Below, piece by piece: positions 7,089 through 12,869 of a stretch of DNA of 12,869 nt. A program made the position numbers and the translations under genes. Under the pieces are notes generated by a model, which saw only the letters and a list, made by a program, of their open reading frames with translations, had not been told where the DNA came from and ran no database searches. The first letter of the stretch is position 1. Every line of letters starts with the position of its first letter. The DNA is from Candidatus Dependentiae bacterium (GTDB taxonomy: Bacteria; Babelota; Babeliae; Babelales; UASB340): contig JAHIKO010000042.1 of the NCBI GenBank assembly GCA_018897535.1, forward strand, positions 1-12,869, written 5' to 3'.

Positions 7089-9437
7089 ATGAAGAAAACA
7101 AACAAAAAGCAACTACAGGAAAAAATTCCTAATTTAATACCGATAATTCCTACGATCGATGTAGTTGTTTTTCCCAACATGGTCGTACCTCTTTTAATTT
7201 TAGATGAAAAAATTATAGAGGGAATCAATAAATCTCTTGATGGGGATAAAAAAGTTTTACTTTTGGCTGCAAAACAGCCGGAAAACAGTTCCGGTCCAAT
7301 AGGTGTTGAAGACCTATATAAAGTCGGAACAATTGCAAATATAATGCGTACTATGCAATTACCTGATGGCGGAATAAAAATTCTCGCCCAAGGTATGGCA
7401 AAAGCAGAAGTCGAAGAAATAGAACAAGACGAAACCTCTTTATATGCATTAATAAAACCTATAGATATTGATACGAATAAAGAAGATCAAAACAAACTTA
7501 TAACATTACAAAGAAAAATAATCGCTCTTGTCGAACAACTTTCTGCAACAGGCAAAATATTTGGCCCGGATTTTCAAATATTACTCTCTCAAATGGAAGA
7601 ACCTGAACGAGTTGCCGAATTTATAATTTCACATTTAACAATGACAGTTACTCAAGCGCAAGAACTTTTAGAAAAAAAATCGATGATCGAAACCTTTGAA
7701 TCAATATATGATCAATTAACAAATGAAATAGAAATAAGTAAAGTTCAAGATAATATTCAAAATAATACAAGAGAATCAATAAATAAATCTCAAAGAGAAT
7801 ATTTTTTGAGAGAACAATTAAAAAGTATTCATAAAGAACTAGGTGATGAAGTTGAATCCGATATGGAAGAAATGAAATCTAAAATTGCAACTCTTCCAAT
7901 AGAACAAGAAGCAAAAGAAGAAGCAACCAGGCAATTGCGCAGATTGGAAAGAACAAGCCCGGATTCGATGGAATCAACCGTTTTAAGAAATCACATTGAA
8001 TGGATAATAAATTTACCTTGGGGTGTTTACACCAAAGACGATATTGATATACCAAGGGCAAAAAAAATTTTAGATGAAGATCATTACGGACTCGAAGTTA
8101 TAAAAGATAGATTGTTGGACTTTTTATCCGTAAGAGCATTAAAAGATGATTGTAATACGCCAATATTATGCTTTTCTGGCCCTCCGGGTGTTGGAAAGAC
8201 ATCTTTGGGAAAATCAATAGCCAAAGCGCTTGGAAGAAAATTTATAAGATTGTCTCTTGGCGGAGTACATGATGAATCGGAAATTCGCGGACACAGAAGA
8301 ACCTATGTCGGAGCATTACCAGGAAGATTTATTCAAGCAATAAAAAAAGCCGGCAGCATGAACCCTTTAATTATGATTGATGAAATAGATAAAATTGGTC
8401 AATCACAAAAAGGCGACCCTTCTGCCGCATTACTTGAAGTTTTAGATCCGGAACAGAATAATACCTTTTATGACAATTACATGGGAATACATTTTGACTT
8501 ATCAAAAACACTTTTTATAACAACGGCTAATGATCTATCCAATATTCCCGGTCCACTAAGAGATCGTATGGAAGTAATACAACTTCCCGGATACACACAT
8601 GAAGAAAAGATTGAGATAGCTAAAAGACATTTAATAAATAAAGCCATAGAAAAATCAGGCTTAATTGATAAAGGCTTTAGTATTGCCGATTCAGTTCTTA
8701 CTGAAATAGTTATGGGATACACAAGAGAATCCGGCGTTCGAGAACTTGAACGATTTGTGACAAAATTATGTTCAAAATTTGCCAGAGCTTTGGTTGAAAC
8801 CAAAACAGGTATAACTTTTGATTCTGAATCTTTAAGAAAATATTTAGGACCAAAAAGAATTTTAGACGAAGACAGTAATCACATAAATAAAATTGGTGTA
8901 ACGAACGGACTTGCATGGACTCCATATGGAGGAGAAGTTCTTCAGGTGGAAGCTGTATTAATGCGCGGAAACGGTAGACTGCTACTCACCGGACAACTTG
9001 GTGATGTCATGAAAGAATCTGCTCAAGCTGCAGTAACATATGCAAAAGCTCATGGAGATATGTTCGGTATAAATCTGGAACTTTTTGAAAAATATGATTT
9101 ACATATACACTTACCCGCAGGTGCAATTCCTAAAGACGGTCCTTCTGCCGGCATAACACTTTTATCATCAATACTTTCAGCTTATACAGGTCAAGCTGTA
9201 GATGCAGACTTTGCTATGACCGGAGAGCTAAATTTACAAGGTAATGTTTTACCAATTGGTGGATTAAAAGAAAAAATACTTGCAGCCAAAAGACGTGGCC
9301 TAAAAAATATCATTTTACCTAAATCAAACAGAAATGATTTAGAAGAATCCGATGAGAAAATATATAACGGTATAAACGTTTTCTGGGTAGATGATGCAAA
9401 AGATGTTTTAGACAGAGTTTTGGTAAAAAAGATATAG
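7089..9437 (+). CDS. lon: ATP-dependent protease Lon (LonA type)
   Basis: 782 residues, almost the same length as E. coli Lon (784). It degrades misfolded and regulatory proteins in the cytoplasm as a hexameric ring. Numbered from the ATG, residues about 10-200 are the N-terminal substrate-binding domain, followed by a helical region with the conserved QREYFLREQLKSI stretch (235-247). The AAA+ module has Walker A GPPGVGKT (364-371), the conserved GHRRTYVGALPGR loop (401-413), Walker B MIDEID (429-434), sensor-1 Asn481 and a sensor-2 arginine in GVREL (Arg551). The protease domain has the PKDGPSAG motif with catalytic Ser686 and the GGLKEK motif with catalytic Lys729. The 43-residue Ser-Lys spacing matches E. 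coli. All key residues are present, so the enzyme should be active. It has its own promoter and is closed by a strong terminator, so it is monocistronic and divergent from lolD. Confidence 0.98.
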   Translation: MKKTNKKQLQEKIPNLIPIIPTIDVVVFPNMVVPLLILDEKIIEGINKSLDGDKKVLLLAAKQPENSSGPIGVEDLYKVGTIANIMRTMQLPDGGIKILAQGMAKAEVEEIEQDETSLYALIKPIDIDTNKEDQNKLITLQRKIIALVEQLSATGKIFGPDFQILLSQMEEPERVAEFIISHLTMTVTQAQELLEKKSMIETFESIYDQLTNEIEISKVQDNIQNNTRESINKSQREYFLREQLKSIHKELGDEVESDMEEMKSKIATLPIEQEAKEEATRQLRRLERTSPDSMESTVLRNHIEWIINLPWGVYTKDDIDIPRAKKILDEDHYGLEVIKDRLLDFLSVRALKDDCNTPILCFSGPPGVGKTSLGKSIAKALGRKFIRLSLGGVHDESEIRGHRRTYVGALPGRFIQAIKKAGSMNPLIMIDEIDKIGQSQKGDPSAALLEVLDPEQNNTFYDNYMGIHFDLSKTLFITTANDLSNIPGPLRDRMEVIQLPGYTHEEKIEIAKRHLINKAIEKSGLIDKGFSIADSVLTEIVMGYTRESGVRELERFVTKLCSKFARALVETKTGITFDSESLRKYLGPKRILDEDSNHINKIGVTNGLAWTPYGGEVLQVEAVLMRGNGRLLLTGQLGDVMKESAQAAVTYAKAHGDMFGINLELFEKYDLHIHLPAGAIPKDGPSAGITLLSSILSAYTGQAVDADFAMTGELNLQGNVLPIGGLKEKILAAKRRGLKNIILPKSNRNDLEESDEKIYNGINVFWVDDAKDVLDRVLVKKI

Positions 9438-9458
9438 TAAAACTCCTAATCGACACAA

Positions 9459-9500
9459 GTAGATAACCCGATGTTTTTACATCGGGCTATCTACTTTTTT
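9459..9500 (+). terminator. Intrinsic terminator after lon
   Basis: The 16-base arms GTAGATAACCCGATGT (9459-9474) and ACATCGGGCTATCTAC (9479-9494) pair with a single A-C mismatch around a TTTT loop, and are followed by TTTTTT (9495-9500). It begins 21 bases after the lon stop. It is the only strong GC-containing hairpin noted in the window and separates lon from the kinase gene. Confidence 0.93.
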
Positions 9501-9520
9501 ATATTATTTCTTTTTATAAC

Positions 9521-9550
9521 TTGATTTTAAATCTCTAACTAATTTAGAAT
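9521..9550 (+). promoter_or_regulatory. Candidate promoter of the PfkB kinase / PilMN-like unit
   Basis: TTGATT (9521-9526) and TAGAAT (9545-9550) with an 18-base spacer, just after the lon terminator and 36 bases before the kinase ATG. A nearby TATATAA (about 9554-9560) is an alternative -10. A promoter is expected here because the terminator blocks read-through. Confidence 0.4.
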
Positions 9551-9586
9551 ACTTATATAAAATTTTAATATCATTTGGGGAAGATT

Positions 9587-10705
9587 ATGAAAAAAATATT
9601 AACAATAGGCGGCTCAACGCAAGACATCTATCTTAGATATGACGGTGCCGACTATATGACAATTAACCAAAAATTATGTGAATCAAAATATATTCTTTTA
9701 AAATCAGGCGACAAAATAGAAGTTGATAACATTTTATATTTTACCGGTGGAGGCGCTACCAATTCTGCCGTATCTTTTAAAAGACTGGGATTTGATGTTT
9801 CATGTTTTACAAAAATAGGTGATGATCAAGCCGGTCAACAAGTTATAGATGATTTAAAAAGTGAAAATATAAATTGCAAAAATATAATAAAAACAAAAGA
9901 AATTCAAACCGGAACATCATTCGTAATACATACGACATCAAAAGAAAGAACCATATTTGCATATCGCGGTGCAAACGGTTTTATAAAAAAAAGTGAAATA
10001 CCATTTGATGTTATAAAAAAATCTGACCAGATCTATATTACATCTCTAAGCCATCATTCTTCGCAAATTTTGCCTGAAATAGTGAAATTCGCAAGTAAAA
10101 ATAAAATTAAAGTAGCAATTAACCCAGGTATAAGCCAATTATCACATGGAACATTAAAATTAAAAGAATCTTTAAAATATATAAACACTTTAATTATGAA
10201 CAGCGATGAAGCAAAATCATTTATGATCGCACTAATAGAAAATGATAAAATATATAAAGAAATTTTAAAAGAATCCAAATGTGAAAACGTTTGCATACAA
10301 GATAATTCAATTAAACCTGTGTTGCTGGAAAAACCAATATTGCATCAAGATTACTATTTTAGTATTCGAAAATTTTTTAAAGAAACACTAAAAATGGGTC
10401 CTGAGATTGTTGTAATCACAGACGGCGCCAATGGAGTTTACGCTGCATATAAAAATAAAATATATTTTCACCCAAGCATAAAAACTCAAATAACAGATAC
10501 CTTGGGTGCCGGCGATGCTTTTGGATCATGTTTTATAGCAAGTTTACTTTCAGATAAAAATATAAAGCAATCTCTGTTTAATGGTATTACAAACAGCTCA
10601 TCAGTTATAGAAAAAATGGGAGCAAAACCGGGGCTTTTAACAAAAAAACAACTCAATTCAAAAAAAATAAATTTAAAATTAATTCAAGAGTTCGATCTTG
10701 ATTAA
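9587..10705 (+). CDS. PfkB-family carbohydrate/nucleoside kinase
   Basis: 372 residues from ATG 9587, which has GGGGAAG just before it; an in-frame TTG at 9577 minus two bases overlaps that site and is rejected. The ribokinase/PfkB fold is clear. There is an N-terminal GGSTQDIYL strand (8-16), the GGGATN turn and following GFD(V)SCFTKIGDD region (54-80, PfkB signature 1), the NSDEA motif (205-209), and signature 2 DTLGAGDAFG (304-313) with the catalytic base Asp310 and the GAGD anion hole. It phosphorylates a sugar, nucleoside or related alcohol with ATP in the cytoplasm. The substrate cannot be read from the sequence. The protein is longer than typical ribokinases (about 310). Most of the excess lies between NSDEA and the GPEIVVITDG strand (272-281), where about 30 extra residues sit, as well as in a longer N-terminal lid (about 20-50). 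Its end overlaps the start of the next gene by eight bases. Confidence 0.9.
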   Translation: MKKILTIGGSTQDIYLRYDGADYMTINQKLCESKYILLKSGDKIEVDNILYFTGGGATNSAVSFKRLGFDVSCFTKIGDDQAGQQVIDDLKSENINCKNIIKTKEIQTGTSFVIHTTSKERTIFAYRGANGFIKKSEIPFDVIKKSDQIYITSLSHHSSQILPEIVKFASKNKIKVAINPGISQLSHGTLKLKESLKYINTLIMNSDEAKSFMIALIENDKIYKEILKESKCENVCIQDNSIKPVLLEKPILHQDYYFSIRKFFKETLKMGPEIVVITDGANGVYAAYKNKIYFHPSIKTQITDTLGAGDAFGSCFIASLLSDKNIKQSLFNGITNSSSVIEKMGAKPGLLTKKQLNSKKINLKLIQEFDLD

Positions 10706-11642
10706 AATAAATTTATTTTCAAAGAAAATATTGCTAATTAAAATACAAGAAAAAGCTATAAATATATCGCAATTAATAGACCAAAATGATAAATACAAAT
10801 TATTTAACACTCAAAAAATAGCTTTGGATAATTTAGAAATTTTAGATAATAAATTATTTAACTTTTCGCAAATATTTTTAATCATAAAAAATTACTTGAA
10901 TTATTTTAAAATAAAAAAAGCAAAAACTATAATAATTTTAGAAAAAGTGCCAACAGATTTAATGCTTTTACAAATAGTTTTACTTATATCTAAAATCGGC
11001 TTAAAAATTGCAAAAATTATAAATTTGAACAATTTAACGAAAGACGATAATATGCTTGATTTTTTAAATAAAAAAGAAATTGATAATAATCTTGATTTTT
11101 TCAAACAATTTGAAAAACCAAATAAAAAAATTAATATTTTTTATTTTTTTATAATTTTATTATTTGCAAGCATTGAAATAATATTTTTTTCAAAGACTTT
11201 AAATCAAAAAAATATTTTAATTAAAAATCTTGAAACACAAATAAATGCTATTTCGCTCCAAACGCAAACGATTAAAAAAGAACTAAAAATCAAACAAGAT
11301 TTAACTGCCAAAAACGAAAATTTGGCAAAAAACATAAAAAAAATAGATCTGCATAAAATCAAAAACCAAAAATTATACTCAATTTTATCGAGCTTACCCC
11401 AAATACTTCCAAAACAAACTAAATTAACAAAAATAGCTTTTGATAAAAATGCTAAACATAAAAAACAACTATTGCTTTTGGGCCAAAGCTTAAAACAAGA
11501 AGAAATCTCTATTTTTGCCCAAAATTTGGAGAAAAATATAAATTTAAAAAAAGTAAAACTATTAAATATACAAAAAGAAAAAAAAACTGCCCTGGAATCA
11601 GTTTATAATTTCAAAATCAATTGTCTTATAAAAAGTCAATAA
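10698..11642 (+). CDS. PilM/PilN-like (GspL-like) inner-membrane pilus or secretion assembly protein
   Basis: 314 residues, K/N/I-rich and among the most AT-rich coding stretches here. TTG start with AAGAG seven bases upstream, overlapping the kinase gene by eight bases; no ATG lies near. Three parts are visible. Residues 1-140 are cytoplasmic and show the strand order of a PilM/GspL actin-like subdomain (KKILLIKIQEKAINISQL, then a second strand near 38-48, then KAKTIIILEKVP), but without an ATP-binding DxG motif. Residues 146-164 are one membrane helix. Residues 169-222 are probably coiled coil. Residues 223-313 resemble the periplasmic PilN domain: LSSLPQILPKQTKLTKIAF (230-248), a LLLLGQS strand (258-264), a helix, and a final VYNFKINCLIK strand. 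In type IV pilus and type II secretion systems this part links the cytoplasmic ATPase platform to periplasmic partners. The similarity is by pattern only. It could be a divergent PilN alone. Confidence 0.6.
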   Translation: MIKINLFSKKILLIKIQEKAINISQLIDQNDKYKLFNTQKIALDNLEILDNKLFNFSQIFLIIKNYLNYFKIKKAKTIIILEKVPTDLMLLQIVLLISKIGLKIAKIINLNNLTKDDNMLDFLNKKEIDNNLDFFKQFEKPNKKINIFYFFIILLFASIEIIFFSKTLNQKNILIKNLETQINAISLQTQTIKKELKIKQDLTAKNENLAKNIKKIDLHKIKNQKLYSILSSLPQILPKQTKLTKIAFDKNAKHKKQLLLLGQSLKQEEISIFAQNLEKNINLKKVKLLNIQKEKKTALESVYNFKINCLIKSQ

Positions 11643-11656
11643 AACTCTGCCCGCCA

Positions 11657-11685
11657 TTGCATTAGAAATAATTATCTGGTACAAT
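11657..11685 (+). promoter_or_regulatory. Promoter of rpsA
   Basis: TTGCAT (11657-11662), a 17-base spacer, and TACAAT (11680-11685) preceded by an extended TGG. Transcription would start near 11692, leaving a leader of about 90 bases. A second candidate, TTAACC (11719-11724) with TATAAT (11741-11746) and a 16-base spacer, would give a leader of only about 30 bases. Dual promoters are plausible for a ribosomal gene. Confidence 0.6.
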
Positions 11686-11769
11686 CTTTTGTATTGTTTT
11701 ATATATATGTTTAACCCATTAACCATCAATAAACAGTATCTATAATAAAAAATGTTTTTGATGTTACGT

Positions 11770-11774
11770 AAGGA
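11770..11774 (+). promoter_or_regulatory. Ribosome binding site of rpsA
   Basis: AAGGA, eight bases before ATG 11783. It distinguishes this start from in-frame-shifted ATGs at 11752 and 11761, which open only a 13-codon frame ending at 11793. Confidence 0.75.
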
Positions 11775-11782
11775 TCGATTAG

Positions 11783-12869
11783 ATGCAAAATAATTCTAAC
11801 GAAGAATTAATATCTCCTCTTCTTAATACAGAGCTTCTTGATGAAACGTTTCAATTAAATGAAAAAGAACTTGAAGATCTCTCTGCTCTTTATAAAGAAA
11901 CTTTACACAATTTTGAAGTTGGTAAAATAATTAAAGGCAGAATTTTACATAAAGAAAATAACGGTGTAACAATAAGTATTGACTATAAGTCAGACGGTTT
12001 TATACCAAGTTATGAATTTTCTGAAATTGAGCTTAAAAGACTTAATGTAAATGATGAAATAGACGTTATATTGGATCGCGTTGAAGATGAATTCGGAAAC
12101 GTTGTTCTTTCTTATCAAAAAGCCAAAGCTATCAAGGCTTGGGAAATTATTGCCAATTTAGCTGAAAAAGACGAACCTGTAACCGGTGTTGTAACACACA
12201 AGGTTAAGGGCGGACTTAGCGTTGACATTGGAATTCCTGCTTTCTTGCCAGGTTCACAGATAGACACACAAAGAATTACAAATTTTGATCAATTTGTAGG
12301 TCAAGAAGTTACCGGTAAGATCTTAAAAGTAAATAAAAAACGTGGCAACGTCATAATGTCCAGACGTAAATATCTAGAAGAACAAAGACAAGTTGATAAG
12401 AAAAAAGCCCTTGAAAATATCGAAATCGGCCAAGTTATTCAGGGTATCGTCAAAAACATTACAAGTTATGGTGTATTCGTTGACGTTGGTGGAATTGATG
12501 GTCTTTTACATATTACAGACATGTCATGGGGACGAATTACACACCCTAGCGAAATGCTAAAAATTGGCGATGAAGTAACTGTAAAAGTTCTTTCTTTCGA
12601 CAAAGAATTTGAAAAAATATCCCTTGGTATTAAACAATTATTTGATAATCCATGGGCAGAAATCGATAAAAAATATCCTGTTGCAAGTATTATTAAGGGT
12701 AGAATTTCAAGTATTACTGACTACGGCCTATTTGTAGAAGTAGAAAAAGGCGTTGAAGGTCTTGTACACATATCTGAAATTTCATGGACTGAAAGAATTA
12801 CAAATCTTTCGAAACATTACAATGTTAACGATCAAATAGAAGTTAAAGTTGTAGCTCTTGATAAAGACA
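11783..12869 (+). CDS. rpsA: 30S ribosomal protein S1, N-terminal 362 codons (gene runs past the right edge)
   Basis: S1 binds mRNA on the small ribosomal subunit and helps start translation, mainly of weakly structured or poor Shine-Dalgarno messages. The acidic N-terminus (residues 1-44) is the part that docks on protein S2. S1 RNA-binding repeats follow at about 45-112, 130-197, 215-284 and 302 to the edge. The third repeat has the hallmark GVFVDVGGIDGLLHITDMSW (230-249), followed by the linker SLGIKQLFDNPW (280-291). The fourth begins GRISSITDYGLFVEV (306-320) and contains GLVHISEISW (326-335). This layout, with two weaker N-terminal repeats and stronger later ones, is that of true S1 rather than general S1-domain proteins. 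Two or more further repeats are expected beyond the window. It uses more C-ending codons than neighbouring genes, as expected for strong expression. Confidence 0.95.
   Translation, partial: MQNNSNEELISPLLNTELLDETFQLNEKELEDLSALYKETLHNFEVGKIIKGRILHKENNGVTISIDYKSDGFIPSYEFSEIELKRLNVNDEIDVILDRVEDEFGNVVLSYQKAKAIKAWEIIANLAEKDEPVTGVVTHKVKGGLSVDIGIPAFLPGSQIDTQRITNFDQFVGQEVTGKILKVNKKRGNVIMSRRKYLEEQRQVDKKKALENIEIGQVIQGIVKNITSYGVFVDVGGIDGLLHITDMSWGRITHPSEMLKIGDEVTVKVLSFDKEFEKISLGIKQLFDNPWAEIDKKYPVASIIKGRISSITDYGLFVEVEKGVEGLVHISEISWTERITNLSKHYNVNDQIEVKVVALDKD

Noticed and set aside
6971..7228. An 85-codon minus-strand frame across the lolD/lon control region
   Set aside because: It starts inside the lon N-terminal coding region and runs through the lon promoter. 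Its product is low-complexity Cys/Phe-rich and resembles no family.
8477..8803. Minus-strand frame of 108 codons inside lon
   Set aside because: It lies antisense to the conserved AAA+ module of lon; the sense protein is clearly real and this frame has no start site or family resemblance.
11752..11793. A 13-codon open frame in the rpsA leader that overlaps the rpsA start
   Set aside because: It has no Shine-Dalgarno site before its ATG, and the AAGGA nearby is correctly placed for rpsA itself. Short open frames of this kind arise by chance.
1..12869. CRISPR arrays, tRNA or rRNA genes, insertion sequences, riboswitches
   Set aside because: No direct repeats with spacers, no cloverleaf or conserved rRNA segments, no transposase and no recognisable aptamer were seen on reading both strands.

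Overview
The window comes from a very AT-rich bacterial chromosome with a Gram-negative style envelope. It encodes a LolD-type lipoprotein-export ATPase, a MurJ lipid II flippase, a predicted outer-membrane beta-barrel with a C-terminal Phe, and a large exported protein. The K/N-rich proteins, short intergenic gaps, non-ATG starts and large orphan exported proteins recall the Dependentiae (Babeliae/TM6) group of reduced, protist-associated bacteria. That assignment is inference from general appearance. No 16S gene or other decisive marker lies in the window.

Layout. Positions 1-6898 are a minus-strand gene train read right to left: lolD (GTG start), murJ (ATGA overlap), a 963-residue exported protein of unknown function (its own candidate promoter, GTG start), a 425-residue outer-membrane barrel protein, and the start of a GT4-type glycosyltransferase that runs off the left edge. 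Positions 6899-7088 are a compact divergent control region. In it, a plus-strand promoter for lon and a candidate extended -10 promoter for lolD overlap within an imperfect palindrome. On the plus strand follow lon (ATP-dependent protease), a strong intrinsic terminator, a PfkB-family sugar or nucleoside kinase, an overlapping gene that looks like a single-chain PilM/PilN (GspL-like) inner-membrane pilus or secretion protein, and finally rpsA (ribosomal protein S1) with a good promoter. rpsA is cut by the right edge.

How they fit together. The minus-strand block is an envelope block: lipoprotein trafficking, peptidoglycan precursor flipping, an outer-membrane protein plus an exported partner candidate, and surface glycan synthesis. 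The plus-strand block is housekeeping (protein quality control, translation) with a small two-gene kinase/PilMN unit between. The least explained items are the 963-aa exported protein with its barrel neighbour, and the reduced PilM-PilN-like fusion standing apart from other pilus genes.

No tRNA, rRNA, CRISPR array, insertion sequence or attachment site was seen. No gene-free stretch exceeds 300 bases.
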